Shown: positions 34,916 to 44,065 of the stretch, one piece after another
Numbering within the stretch: the first letter of the stretch is position 1
How the letters are laid out: every line of letters begins with the position of its first letter
NCBI RefSeq assembly: GCF_016786355.1
Contig: NZ_JADWYX010000002.1
Location: forward strand, 82,145 to 146,144
Reading direction: 5' to 3'
Source of the DNA: Frankia sp. AgB1.9
Lineage (GTDB): Bacteria > Actinomycetota > Actinomycetes > Frankiales > Frankiaceae
Length of the DNA stretch: 64,000 bases
The notes under the pieces: generated by a model
Seen by the model: the letters and a program-made list of their open reading frames with translations, nothing else
Told to the model about the DNA's origin: nothing
Databases searched by the model: none
Position numbers and translations under genes: made by a program

Positions 34916-34939
34916 TGGCGGGCAAGGCGGTGAGGGGCG

Positions 34940-36142
34940 ATGAAGGGGCTGTTGTTGCGGCTGTCGGCGCTCGACGCCGACGCCGAGAGCGCGGTTCGGG
35001 TGATCGCCTACTTCGACGCGCTGGTGGCCGCCCGCGCGGACGCGGCCGCGCTGGTCCGGGCGACCGCGACGCTCGCGGAGTGCGGCGCGGGCCTGGAGAC
35101 GCCGCGGGCAGGGCGGGTCCGGTATCGCGCGGACGGTTCGCCCGCGCCCGCCGATGCGGCCGGCGAACCCGGTCCCGCCGAGCCCGACCGGGTGTCCGGC
35201 TGGACGAGCGTCGGCGCGGACGGCCGGGTGTGGCTGGAGCGATCAGGGCCGGCGCGGGCGCTGGACGAGATCGTGCTGGAGCGGATGGCGATCGCGGCGC
35301 AGGTCGTCGACGCGCGGGCCCGTCCGTCTCTGCACATCGCCGACCCTGCCCTGGTGGAGCTCGCGCTCTCGGAGCGGGAGTCGGACGAGGACCGAGCCCG
35401 GGCGCTGCGCCTGTTGGGCCTGCTGCCCGACGTCGCCATCCGGGCGGTCGGGATCTGCGTGCCGGCCGGCGTCGACGTCGGCGTGCAGGCGGTCGCGCTG
35501 GTGGCCCGTGGGCGGCTGGGGTCACGGACGGTGCGGGTGGCGGTGCTGGGTCGCACGGCGGCGGTCCTGCTGCAGGACCGGGCCGCGACGGCCAGTCCGG
35601 CCGGGGAGCTGCGCCGGGCGCTCGCCGAGCGCGCGGCGAGCGGGACGGGCCGAAGCGCGGACGATCAGGGGCACCCGGGGGCCGCTACTGGGCGTGACGA
35701 CGGAGCCCACCAGGCGCGGGTGGGCGTCGGTGGGCCCGTGGAGGGGCTGGAGGCGCGGGCCTCGTGGCGGCAGGCCCGGCTGGCGCTGCGGTTCGCGGCG
35801 CCCGGGGCGGCGGACACGGCGGTCGTCGACTACGCCGAGCTCGGGTCACTGGCGTTGCTCGCCGACCTGCCGGTGGACCGGCTGCGCCACGACCCTGACG
35901 TGCGGGCGCTCGAGAACCTGGCCGCCTCGCCGGCGGGCGCCGCGGACGTCGCCGTCCTGGAGGCGTTCTGCCGGGCGGGTTCGCTGCGGCAGGCGGCCTC
36001 GGGCCTGCACCTTCATCACAGCTCGGTCGCGGCTCGGGTGGCGCACCTCGAGGACGTCCTCGGCTGGCGGCTCGACGAGCCCGAGGGCCGGTTCCGCGCC
36101 CATCTCGCGCTGCTGGCCCGCCGCCTCGCCACCACTGCGTAG
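34940..36142 (+). CDS. PucR/CdaR-type helix-turn-helix regulator
   Basis: 400 residues. The N-terminal two thirds lack a recognised sensor but alternate helices and strands as in GGDEF-like/CdaR sensor regions. The C-terminal HTH_30 is clear: LEAFCRAGSLRQAASGLHLH, HHSSVAARVAHLEDVLGW. Such proteins regulate adjacent catabolic operons in response to small metabolites. Its start is 24 bases from the DJ-1 start, so both promoters must overlap, and the HSL-type esterase follows 139 bp downstream. The target is likely one of these. Confidence 0.75.
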   Translation: MKGLLLRLSALDADAESAVRVIAYFDALVAARADAAALVRATATLAECGAGLETPRAGRVRYRADGSPAPADAAGEPGPAEPDRVSGWTSVGADGRVWLERSGPARALDEIVLERMAIAAQVVDARARPSLHIADPALVELALSERESDEDRARALRLLGLLPDVAIRAVGICVPAGVDVGVQAVALVARGRLGSRTVRVAVLGRTAAVLLQDRAATASPAGELRRALAERAASGTGRSADDQGHPGAATGRDDGAHQARVGVGGPVEGLEARASWRQARLALRFAAPGAADTAVVDYAELGSLALLADLPVDRLRHDPDVRALENLAASPAGAADVAVLEAFCRAGSLRQAASGLHLHHSSVAARVAHLEDVLGWRLDEPEGRFRAHLALLARRLATTA

Positions 36143-36281
36143 CGCGGGGCGGTCGGCGCGGCGGCTGGCGCGCGCCGACGAGTGGCGGGCACTCACGCCT
36201 CTATACCCGACGCCTGTCGGGTGACCCGAGCCACACCAGTCGGGCAGAGTGCCAGCAACCACCGCCGAGGGGACCTGCCCG

Positions 36282-37226
36282 ATGACTTACCGATTCGACC
36301 CGGAACTGGCCGCCATCGTCCCGATGCTGCCCTCCGTCGACTTCACCGACCCGCCGACGGTGCGGGCGCAGATCGAGGAGCTCACGCGCGCCTTCCAGAC
36401 CGACACCGAGGGCGTCGACGTCCAGGACCTGCTGGTCCCCGGGCCCTCGGGCGACGTCCCAGTCCGGGTCTACCGGCCGGCCGGCGCGACCGGGACGACC
36501 GCCGGCGTGCTCAACATCCACGGCGGCGGCTTCGTCATCGGCAACGTCGGCATCGACGACGGGTCCTGCCTGGGCCTGGTCCGCGCGCTCGGCGTGGTCA
36601 TCGTCTCCGTCGACTACCGGCTGGCGCCGGAGCATCCGTTCCCCGCCGGGCTCGAGGACTGCTACGCCGCGCTGGAGTGGACCGCGAAGAACGCCGCCGA
36701 GCTAGGCCTCGACCCCACCCGCCTCGCGGTGCACGGGTCGAGCGCGGGCGGCGGTCTGGCGGCCGCGCTGGCACTGCTCACCCGCGACCGCGGCGGGCCC
36801 CCGCTGTGCTTCCAGTTCCTGGGATTCCCCGAGCTGGACGACCGGCTCGACACCCCGAGCATGCGCGCCTTCGTCGACACCCCGATGTGGAACCGGCCCA
36901 ACGCGATCATCAGCTGGGACGCGTACCTGGGCGCGGGCGTCCCGGGTAGCCCGGAGGTGTCCGCCTACGCCGCCCCGGCCCGCGCGGCCGACCTGACCGG
37001 CCTGCCACCTGCCTACGTCTCGGTCATGGAGTTCGACCCGCTTCGCGACGAGGGCATCGCCTACGCCCAGGCGCTGCTCGCCGCCGGCGTCCCGACCGAG
37101 CTGCACCTGTTCCCCGGCACCTTCCACGGCTCCGGAATCGTCGGCCAGGCCGCCGTCAGCCAGCGCGAGAGCGCCGAGGCCAAGGCCGTCCTCGCCGCAG
37201 CCCTCGGCCTGCCCCTGCGCCCGTGA
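36282..37226 (+). CDS. Alpha/beta hydrolase, hormone-sensitive-lipase (family IV) esterase
   Basis: 314 residues. Oxyanion-hole motif HGGGF at 80-84, nucleophile Ser154 in HGSSAGGG, acid in EFDPLRDEG and His in FHGSG complete the family IV catalytic apparatus. No signal peptide. The ATG at 36282 is chosen because the HSL cap begins with RFDPELAAIVPML; an in-frame ATG 33 bases upstream would add an unconserved extension. It hydrolyses short-chain carboxylic esters. The physiological substrate is unknown. Confidence 0.9.
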   Translation: MTYRFDPELAAIVPMLPSVDFTDPPTVRAQIEELTRAFQTDTEGVDVQDLLVPGPSGDVPVRVYRPAGATGTTAGVLNIHGGGFVIGNVGIDDGSCLGLVRALGVVIVSVDYRLAPEHPFPAGLEDCYAALEWTAKNAAELGLDPTRLAVHGSSAGGGLAAALALLTRDRGGPPLCFQFLGFPELDDRLDTPSMRAFVDTPMWNRPNAIISWDAYLGAGVPGSPEVSAYAAPARAADLTGLPPAYVSVMEFDPLRDEGIAYAQALLAAGVPTELHLFPGTFHGSGIVGQAAVSQRESAEAKAVLAAALGLPLRP

Positions 37227-37309
37227 GCCCCGCCGCCAGCTGACCATCCGGGGCGGCGGCCTGCCTCCGCTCGCGCACCGGAGACTCGCGCACCAGAAAG
37301 AGGGGCACC

Positions 37310-38557
37310 ATGTTCCGCCGTCGAAGGACCGCGTTCGCCGCGGGATTATCCGCCGCCGCGGTGCTGCTGGCCGCAGGCTGCGGCTCGTCGTCAGCCGGCG
37401 GCGCGGCCGGAGGCGGGACCACCGGCCCGGCGACCCAGAAGATCACCATCGGGATCATCGCCGACCTGACCGGGGCCGCGGCCTCCCCCAACAAGTCGGT
37501 CGTCGCGGGCGTCAAGGCCGGCACGTACTACGCGGCCCGCAACGGCTACACCATCAAGTACGTCGTCGGCGACACCGCGACCAACCCGGCGAGCACCCTC
37601 GCCCTCGCGCAGAAGTTCGTCACCCAGGACCACGTGTTCGCCGTCATCGCCAACTCCGCGCTGCTGTTCACCGCCGCGAGCTACCTCACCGCGCACAACG
37701 TGCCGGTGATCGGCGCCAGCGCGGACGGCCCCGAATGGATCACGTCGAAGAACATGTTCTCGATCTGGGGCCCGCTGCAGACCACCAAGGTCGCCACGAC
37801 CCAGGGCAAGTTCCTCAAGCTGATGGGCGTCACCAACCTCGCCGACGTCGCCTACTCGCTCCCGATCGCCTCGGAGGCTGGAGAGGGCACCGCGGTCTCC
37901 GCGCAGGTCGCCGGGGTCAAGGTCGGCTACCTCAACACCAAGGTCACCCTCGGCTCCGACGTCGCGCCCCTCGTGCTCGCGATGAAGGACGCCGGAGTCG
38001 ACGGTCTTGTCGCCCAGATGAGCCCGGACGCGGCCTTCGCGATCGTTAAGGGCCTGCGCGACCAGGGCGTCAACCTCAAGGTCGCGCTGCTGCCGACCGG
38101 CTATGGCGGTGACCTGCTGCAGGCCGGGCCGGGCGCGCTCCAGTCGGCCCAGAACGTCTACTTCCTCTCCGGCTACGAGCTGATGGAGATGCAGACGCCG
38201 GCGACCAAGCAGTTCGCCGCCGATCTCAAGAGCGCCGGCACCACGACCGCGCCCACGTACGCCATGTACAACGGCTACGTCTCGGTCGGCCTGCTCGTCG
38301 CCGGTCTCAAGGCCGCGGGCGCGAACCCGACTCCCGCCTCGCTGATCACGGGGCTGGGCACCATCCACAAGTGGAACGCCCTCGGCCTCTACGGCAGCCA
38401 CACCGTCGACATCAACGACCGCGAGAACGTCGTCTCCGGCGCCGACAACTGCCAGTGGATCGCGAAGCTGCAGGGCAGCGTCTTCAAGGCCGTCCCGAAC
38501 GCCACCCCGATCTGCGGTGACGTCGTCCCTGGGCGCACGGTCGCGCCGTCCTCCTGA
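37310..38557 (+). CDS. ABC transporter substrate-binding lipoprotein, branched-chain amino acid (LivJ) type
   Basis: 415 residues with a lipoprotein signal peptide (lipobox LLAAGC, modified Cys24) and a Ser/Gly linker. Then comes a periplasmic-binding-protein type I fold: ITIGIIADLTGAAASPNKSV, DTATNPASTLALAQKFV, VPVIGASADGPEW, FAADLKSAGTTT. Family members deliver branched-chain amino acids, amides or aromatics to HAAT-type ABC permeases. No LivFGHM genes follow, so the permease must be encoded elsewhere. GAGGGG precedes the ATG. The last 74 bases overlap the convergent AI-2E gene. Confidence 0.88.
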   Translation: MFRRRRTAFAAGLSAAAVLLAAGCGSSSAGGAAGGGTTGPATQKITIGIIADLTGAAASPNKSVVAGVKAGTYYAARNGYTIKYVVGDTATNPASTLALAQKFVTQDHVFAVIANSALLFTAASYLTAHNVPVIGASADGPEWITSKNMFSIWGPLQTTKVATTQGKFLKLMGVTNLADVAYSLPIASEAGEGTAVSAQVAGVKVGYLNTKVTLGSDVAPLVLAMKDAGVDGLVAQMSPDAAFAIVKGLRDQGVNLKVALLPTGYGGDLLQAGPGALQSAQNVYFLSGYELMEMQTPATKQFAADLKSAGTTTAPTYAMYNGYVSVGLLVAGLKAAGANPTPASLITGLGTIHKWNALGLYGSHTVDINDRENVVSGADNCQWIAKLQGSVFKAVPNATPICGDVVPGRTVAPSS

Positions 38558-39668
38558 GCCGGGCGGCGTTCCGGCCCTCGGCCCTGTGGCCCGACGCATC
38601 CGCGGTATCGGCCTCCACGGCCGTATCGCCCAGAAGCGGACGCAGCCATTGGGCCGAGGGGTCGGCGTCGATGAGCAGGGCCTTGACCAGCAGCGTCATC
38701 GGAACCGCCAGCAGCGCCCCGAGCGGACCGAGGACGAAGGCCCAGAACACCAGCGACAAGAAGGTCAACGTGGCCGACAGCCGCACCACGTTGCCGACGA
38801 CCTTCGGCTGGATGAACGACTGGACGACCATGTTGACCGCTGAATAGACCACCACGACCCAGATCATGCGGGCCACACCGCCCTCGAGCAGGCCGAGCAG
38901 CGCGGGTGGAATCAGGCCGACGACGAACCCGATGTTGGGAATGTAGTTGGTGATGAACGACAACAGCCCCCACAACAGCGGAAGCGGCACTGCCAGCCAT
39001 TGCAGCGCAAGCACGTCGAGAGCGGCCACGATCAGCCCGAAGAGCGTCGAGACGGCCAGATAGCGGCGGGTGTTGCGAGCGAAATCCCGCAATGCTCCCA
39101 CCAGGAGTGGCCGTGACCCGGCGACCACGTCAAGCCGCCGCGTGAAGGACTCGCAGTCGATTGCCAGGAAGAACACCAGCGTGACGAGGAAGACCAGGCT
39201 GGAACCCGCCGAGGTCAGCCCGGAGAGAATCCTCTGCAACACGCCGGACAGCTTGGACAGGTCCAGCCGGCTCACCGCCGTGCTGGCCTGTTCCGGCTGG
39301 ACGCCGAGATCCTCCAACCACCGGGTGCCCTGGTGTAGCAGGTTCTCGAACTGCGGGCGGTAGTCCGGCAGCAACGTCACCAGCCGGGCGACCGACACGA
39401 CCAGCGCGGCCAGCAGACCGGCCAGGATCGCGTAGATCGCCACCATGACGACGACGATGCCGATCCACCCGGGCACCCCGCGCCGCCGCAGCCGGGCCTG
39501 CAGCGGGTGCACCGTGACGACGAGGACCAAGGCCAGGAAGGCCGGGCCGAGTGTGTCCCGGAAAGCCCGGACTCCGGCCGTGGCGACGACCAGAGACGCC
39601 ATTCCGAGCAGAATTACCAGCGGGCGGGTCAGCGGTCCGGGTGAGGTACCGGTCGACGACATCCGCAT
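38484..39668 (-). CDS. AI-2E family (PerM-like) transporter
   Basis: 394 residues with about 8 helices. Diagnostic segments are LSFITNYIPNIGFVVGLIPP, PKVVGNVVRLSATLTFLSLV and LGPLGALLAVPMTLLVKALL. The long soluble loop (residues ~90-200) between the second and third helix groups is typical. Family members export autoinducer-2-like molecules or act as Na+/H+ antiporters. ATG at 39668 (or 39662), GGAAA upstream. The cytosolic C-terminus is Arg-rich and overlaps the substrate-binding-protein gene. It is the last gene of the minus-strand membrane operon 41806-38484. Confidence 0.85.
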   Translation of the reverse strand: MRMSSTGTSPGPLTRPLVILLGMASLVVATAGVRAFRDTLGPAFLALVLVVTVHPLQARLRRRGVPGWIGIVVVMVAIYAILAGLLAALVVSVARLVTLLPDYRPQFENLLHQGTRWLEDLGVQPEQASTAVSRLDLSKLSGVLQRILSGLTSAGSSLVFLVTLVFFLAIDCESFTRRLDVVAGSRPLLVGALRDFARNTRRYLAVSTLFGLIVAALDVLALQWLAVPLPLLWGLLSFITNYIPNIGFVVGLIPPALLGLLEGGVARMIWVVVVYSAVNMVVQSFIQPKVVGNVVRLSATLTFLSLVFWAFVLGPLGALLAVPMTLLVKALLIDADPSAQWLRPLLGDTAVEADTADASGHRAEGRNAARLRRTARPCAQGRRHRRSGWRSGRP

Positions 39669-39708
39669 CTTTTTTTCCGGCCCTTCCGCCGAACCCGGCA
39701 AAGAGCCG

Positions 39709-40428
39709 TCAGACGCCGGTGAGAAGCGTGACGACGCCGCTGGCGAGGAAGTATAGCCCGCTCGCCGCCGCGAGCAGGAGGACGACATCCCATCCGTGCC
39801 GGTTCATCCAGCCGTTGTAGGCGGCCAGAATCTGACCGGTCCGACGGGGCGCCAGGAGTCTGAGTAAAATCGGCAGCTCCACCATGAGCAGTACGAGACA
39901 CGCACACACGAACAGCGAGACAATGGTGACGCCCCAGCCCTGGTCAGCGTCGGCGAGATTCTTCAGGGCAGCGACATAAAGCGCCGAAGGCAGATAGGTC
40001 ATCATTCCGACGAGAAAGACCGCACGGACCCCGCCGGTCCCCGTGCGGCCGACGGGCTCCTTCGGCGCCGGGCCGGGCCGCTGAGCCGGCCCATCAGCTG
40101 GGCGCGAGGGGATCGTGACGGGCTGGGCCGGCCGGCGGATCGTGGTCGGACGGTGTCGGACGACCCAGAGCGCCAGGAGGAGCAGTGCCACCCCAAGAAA
40201 CGTCTGCAGGCCGGCACCGAGGGCCCGTTCCTCCCCCTGAGGCAGCTGCGCGGCGCGAAGGATCACGAGAATGGCGGCTCCGGCGCCGACGGTGACGGCC
40301 GCCGCCCCGCCGAGGTAGGCGAAGGCGTGCCGGAGCGAGGGGGGATCGCCCAGGTAACGCACCACGATCGCCAGTCCGAGCGGATAGATGCCGGCGGCGA
40401 TGGCCAGCGGCAGCGCGCCGGTCATCAT
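39709..40428 (-). CDS. GAP/Sap-like six-helix membrane protein
   Basis: 239 residues from tandem ATGs (40428/40425), with GGAG five bases upstream. About six hydrophobic helices: ALPLAIAAGIYPLGLAIVVRYL, AVTVGAGAAILVILRA, LGVALLLLALWVVRH, then a polar Pro-rich loop, and VFLVGMMTYLPSALYVAALKNL. This matches the GAP family (Sap, sulfolipid-1-addressing protein), which in mycobacteria helps export surface glycolipids. Between the antiporter (52 bp upstream) and AI-2E permease (40 bp downstream), likely in one operon. Confidence 0.75.
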   Translation of the reverse strand: MMTGALPLAIAAGIYPLGLAIVVRYLGDPPSLRHAFAYLGGAAAVTVGAGAAILVILRAAQLPQGEERALGAGLQTFLGVALLLLALWVVRHRPTTIRRPAQPVTIPSRPADGPAQRPGPAPKEPVGRTGTGGVRAVFLVGMMTYLPSALYVAALKNLADADQGWGVTIVSLFVCACLVLLMVELPILLRLLAPRRTGQILAAYNGWMNRHGWDVVLLLAAASGLYFLASGVVTLLTGV

Positions 40429-40480
40429 CGTGACTCCAGTCGGCCGCCGGCCTCGGCGCCGAAGGCCGCTCGGTGCGTGG

Positions 40481-41806
40481 TCATCCAACGCCGGCGACCG
40501 GTCGCCGGGCGCCGCGCCGCCCCCCCGGGGGGGGGGGGGGCGCCCCCCCCCCCCCCGCGCCCCCGCCCCCCGCCCCCGGCGCCGCCTCACGGATCTCGGG
40601 GCTGTGCGCCACCGCGCCCGCGTACCAGCGGCCATAGCGGCGAGCACCCGACGGTGCGGTGATGCCATGCAGGACCACGCTCATGCCGACCGTCAACATC
40701 ACGACGGGGACGATCTGGCCCTGTTCGGGCAGCCCGCTGGTGGCGACCAGGCCCGCGAAGACGATGGAAGCGAGCCCGCGTGGCCCGAACCAGCCGACGT
40801 AGGCCACGGTCTGGGGAGCCAGCCTTGACCGGGACAACGCCAGGGCGACCGGGACCATCCGGATCACGGTCAGGCTGAGCAGCCCATAAGCCACCGCTGT
40901 CCAGGTCGCGGATTCGAGAGCTGGCGCGAGGAACAGCGCGCCGAACAGCATGAAGCTCACGGAGACGCCCAGGTTGGCGGCTTCCTCGGGCAGCCGCAGC
41001 GCGGCGGACAGGCTCTCCCGTGCCACCAGGCCGGCAGCCAGACCGGCGACCCACGCGGCGATGAAGCCACTTCCGTCGATCAGGTCCGCCAACACGTACG
41101 CCAGCACGGCCAGGGCCAGCAGCGCCGCCGACTGCCAGCGCCGCCCCGACCATCCGCTGTTTTTCGACCACCGCAGCGCGACCGCGCCGACGGCGCCCAG
41201 CGCCAGGCCGACCGCGGCGGAGGCGACCAGCGCCCGCAGCAGCACCGTTACGGCATACCCGGAACCCGCCGCGTTCTCCTCCTCCTGCGCCAGTGCCAGG
41301 AAGATGGTCACGAACGGTAGGACCAGACCGTCGTTCAGGCCGCCCTCGACGTTGAGCGCATGCCGGATCAGTCGGGGCACCCGCTCGTCGGTGATGACCG
41401 GCAGTCCGAGCGCGGAGTCGGTCGGTGCCAGCACGGCCGCCAGCAGTGCCGCCCCCCACGGCCCGAGGTCGTGGAACAGCGCCCAACCGAGCATCCAGCC
41501 GACCGCCATCGTCAGCGGCAGCCCGAGTCCCAGCAACCGACCAGGCAGCGGCGCCTCCGTCGCCCAGGAGCCGACGTTGGCCCCCATGGCGTCGCTGAAC
41601 AGCACGACGGCGAGGGTCAGCTCCAGAAAGATCATGGCGCCGTGCCCGGCCTCGGCCGGGTTGACCAGACCCGTGACCTGCTCGCTCGCCAGTAGGCCGG
41701 CGGCGGTGAACACCATCGCGCCGCTGATCGGCGTGTGCCACAGGCGTCGTTCGACCAGTGCGTAGCCGAAGATCGCCACCGCCACCGCCGCGACCGCCGG
41801 GTCCAT
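40481..41806 (-). CDS. CPA1-type Na+(K+)/H+ antiporter
   Basis: 441 residues with about 12-13 helices. The ion-binding motif LNVEGGLNDGLVLPF holds Asn158-Asp159, and VLAPTDSALGLPV is at 125-137, both hallmarks of NhaP/CPA1 antiporters. YVGWFGPRGLASIVFAGLV lies in the late helices. The C-terminus (after residue ~410) runs through G14 and C14 homopolymers and reads as Gly and Pro runs, so the true 3' end and reading frame there are uncertain. ATG at 41806. First gene of a probable operon with the GAP and AI-2E genes. Confidence 0.85.
   Translation of the reverse strand: MDPAVAAVAVAIFGYALVERRLWHTPISGAMVFTAAGLLASEQVTGLVNPAEAGHGAMIFLELTLAVVLFSDAMGANVGSWATEAPLPGRLLGLGLPLTMAVGWMLGWALFHDLGPWGAALLAAVLAPTDSALGLPVITDERVPRLIRHALNVEGGLNDGLVLPFVTIFLALAQEEENAAGSGYAVTVLLRALVASAAVGLALGAVGAVALRWSKNSGWSGRRWQSAALLALAVLAYVLADLIDGSGFIAAWVAGLAAGLVARESLSAALRLPEEAANLGVSVSFMLFGALFLAPALESATWTAVAYGLLSLTVIRMVPVALALSRSRLAPQTVAYVGWFGPRGLASIVFAGLVATSGLPEQGQIVPVVMLTVGMSVVLHGITAPSGARRYGRWYAGAVAHSPEIREAAPGAGGGGAGGGGAPPPPPGGRRGARRPVAGVG
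40519..40578. repeat. Extreme G14/C14 homopolymer tract able to fold back
   Basis: Seven C (40520-40526), fourteen G (40527-40540), CG, then fourteen C (40543-40556), followed by further C-rich repeats. The G14 and C14 runs are perfectly complementary and separated by two bases. The tract lies in the C-terminal coding end of the antiporter. It could be a slippage-prone (phase-variable) sequence, but such tracts are also a frequent place for assembly or base-calling artefacts. Confidence 0.7.
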
Positions 41807-41990
41807 GCCGTGCTCCCGCCTGGAGTGACCGCGGACCTGGCGGACGGCACCCTCGCAACGGCGTCGCCGGACTCCTACCCCCGCTCAAGCACACACGGCG
41901 TCGACGGCGCGGTCATCACCCGGCCGAGGTGAGCCCGCCGTCGGACTGAGCGGTTGCCTGGGCCGGCGAGTATCGCCGAGCCGCTCGTCG

Positions 41991-42623
41991 TCACCGATAC
42001 GCCGCACCATCTGCCGTTCCGCCCCCAGCCGCCGCCGTGACCGCGCCATCCGCAGACCTGTCCGCGACGAGCAGGCGGGCGGTCAGCCAGGCGGAGGCGG
42101 CCGCGATGAGGGCGCCGTCGAGGTAGTGGCAGGCCATCGCGCCCAGGTAGCTGGGACCGCCCCAGGCGTTCGTGGTGAAGTTCGGGTCGAAACCCGCAGT
42201 GACCTGGATACCGGCCCGGAACACGCTGTAGGCCAGCAGCGCCGCGACCAAGCCCGCGGCCACGAGCCGCGCCAGGCCGCCGGGCGAGCGCGGCGCGGCC
42301 CGCAGCGTCCGCCCGATCCGCCGCGCCGCCGGCCGGCCGAGCGGGGCCAACAGGAGCAGCTCGACGGGCGCGGCGGCCGCACGGAGCCGGGCGACAGCCA
42401 GGAGCGCGACCGCCAACAGGAACAGCCCGAGATGCGGCCACCAGGCGGCGGTGCCGGCGTGCTCGACCTCGCGGACCGGCGAGCGACGCGTGTAGATCAC
42501 CCCGCCGGTCGCCATCCCGGCGGCGAACAGGACGGTTACCAGCGCGGTCAGCACCGGTGAGAGCTCGGCGAGAACCCGACGCAGGCGGCCGGGCGACGGC
42601 TGGATCGTGGCAGTTGGAGGCAT
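41991..42623 (-). CDS. Four-helix membrane protein, function unknown
   Basis: 210 residues from an ATG at 42623. Hydrophobic helices at about residues 22-42 (VLTALVTVLFAAGMATGGVI), 65-82 (LGLFLLAVALLAVARL), 117-135 (LVAAGLVAALLAYSVF) and 163-182 (LDGALIAAASAWLTARLL). An extracytoplasmic loop carries AGFDPNFTTNAWGGPSYLGA. This organisation resembles small actinobacterial DUF proteins without known role. It is divergent from the two-component system across about 165 bp and could be its target. Confidence 0.65.
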   Translation of the reverse strand: MPPTATIQPSPGRLRRVLAELSPVLTALVTVLFAAGMATGGVIYTRRSPVREVEHAGTAAWWPHLGLFLLAVALLAVARLRAAAAPVELLLLAPLGRPAARRIGRTLRAAPRSPGGLARLVAAGLVAALLAYSVFRAGIQVTAGFDPNFTTNAWGGPSYLGAMACHYLDGALIAAASAWLTARLLVADRSADGAVTAAAGGGTADGAAYR

Positions 42624-42793
42624 AGCGCCAGCCTCGCCGGACGGACCCAGGACGTCGTCCGACCACCGGCCAGGGCTCGCCCGGCACCGTGGCCGGACCC
42701 GACGCCCGGTCTCCCCTGCAAGGATGAGCGGGTTCCTCCATCCATGGGTGGACGCCGGGGCCTCGGGCGGCGTCCACACTGGAGGCCATGTCC

Positions 42794-44065
42794 ATGTCAG
42801 CGGCCAGCGCCACGCCGCCGGCGGGGGCGCCCTGGTTCGAGCGGGTCCGGCTCGGGCTGGGCCGGCGCTGGCCCCGCGCGGGCGCCAGTCCCCGCCAGGC
42901 GTTCGCCCTCGATCTCGCCCTGGTGGTCGGCGCGTTCGCGCTGTTCACCCTGCCCGAGCTGACGCCCGTCTCGGGCCTCGGGCGTGGCTACGGATCACCG
43001 GCCGCCGTCGCGGTCTTCGGCGCCTTGGCGGTCGTGCCGCTGGTGGCCCGGCGACGCTGGCCGACCGCCACGCTGGCGAGTGTCACCGCGGTCCTGTGTG
43101 CGGCAGCGCTGGCCGGGGTCCGCCTCACCCCGTTCGTCAGCAGCGCCGGGCCCGCGCTTGTCCTCGCCGCGGGGACCGTGGCCAGTCGCCGTCCGCGCCG
43201 GGCCTCGCTCGTCGCCTGCGCCGCGGCCGCCGTCGCGACGAGCGCCGCGGGACTGGTCGCGTTCCTTCTCCATGCGGACCAGGACCAGGACGCGGTCCAG
43301 CTCGCGCTCGTCGCCGTCGGCTGGCTGGCCGGCGACGCGCTGCGGGTCCGGCGCGAGTACCGCGACGGTCTGGAGCTGGCGCGCCGACGCGAGCGGGCCG
43401 AGCACGAGCACCGGGTCAGGGCCGAGGAGCGGCTGCGGCTGTCCCGCGATGTGCACGACATCGTCTCGCACACGCTCAGCATGATCGCGGTTCGCGCCGG
43501 GGTGGCCCGTCACCTGCTGGCCGACGGGGCGGAAGGGCCCGCACGTCCCGACACCGCCGTCGAGGCGCTGGCCGTCATCGAGACGGCCAGCCGGTCGGCG
43601 CTCGACGAGCTGCGCCGGGTGCTGCGGCAGTCCCGAGTGCCCGGAACGGACGACCTGGCGGCCATGCCCACCCTCGCCGACGTCCCGGCGCTCGTCGACA
43701 CGGTCCGCCGCCACGGCCTGGCCGTGACCTTCAGCGCGGCCGAGAGCCCGGAGGCGGGCACGCCTTCCTTCCCGCTCGTGCTGGAGACGTCGGCCTACCG
43801 CGTCGTCCAGGAGGCCCTGACGAACGTGACCCGGCACGCGGCGGCGACGCGGGCCTGGGTCGAGATCGAGCACCGTCACGGCGAGCTGGTCGTCACCGTC
43901 CGCGACGACGGTGGTGGCCAAGCCGCCGGCAGCGGACCCGGACTCGGTCTGACCGGCATGCGCGAGCGGGCCGAACTCCTGGGCGGCACCCTGGCCGCCG
44001 GATCCCGACCTGATGGTGGCTTCGAGGTCGTCGCGGTCTTCCCGGTGGTCTCCGATGAGCGCTGA
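42794..44065 (+). CDS. NarL-type sensor histidine kinase
   Basis: 423 residues. About 4-5 N-terminal helices (residues 40-180) form a membrane sensor without a large extracytoplasmic domain. The HisKA_3 phosphoacceptor box RLSRDVHDIVSHTLSMIAVR holds the His at about residue 221. The HATPase_c motifs are NVTRHAAATRAW (N box), VRDDGGG (G1) and GLGLTGMRERAELLGG (G2). An ATG at 42788 sits only 2 bases after GGAGG, whereas the ATG at 42794 has ideal spacing, so I use the latter. The response-regulator gene overlaps its 3' end by 11 bases. The stimulus is unknown. Confidence 0.9.
   Translation: MSAASATPPAGAPWFERVRLGLGRRWPRAGASPRQAFALDLALVVGAFALFTLPELTPVSGLGRGYGSPAAVAVFGALAVVPLVARRRWPTATLASVTAVLCAAALAGVRLTPFVSSAGPALVLAAGTVASRRPRRASLVACAAAAVATSAAGLVAFLLHADQDQDAVQLALVAVGWLAGDALRVRREYRDGLELARRRERAEHEHRVRAEERLRLSRDVHDIVSHTLSMIAVRAGVARHLLADGAEGPARPDTAVEALAVIETASRSALDELRRVLRQSRVPGTDDLAAMPTLADVPALVDTVRRHGLAVTFSAAESPEAGTPSFPLVLETSAYRVVQEALTNVTRHAAATRAWVEIEHRHGELVVTVRDDGGGQAAGSGPGLGLTGMRERAELLGGTLAAGSRPDGGFEVVAVFPVVSDER

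Noticed and set aside
37310..38557. A complete branched-chain amino acid ABC operon
   Set aside because: Only the binding lipoprotein is here. The following gene is convergent and no permease or ATPase gene is adjacent.
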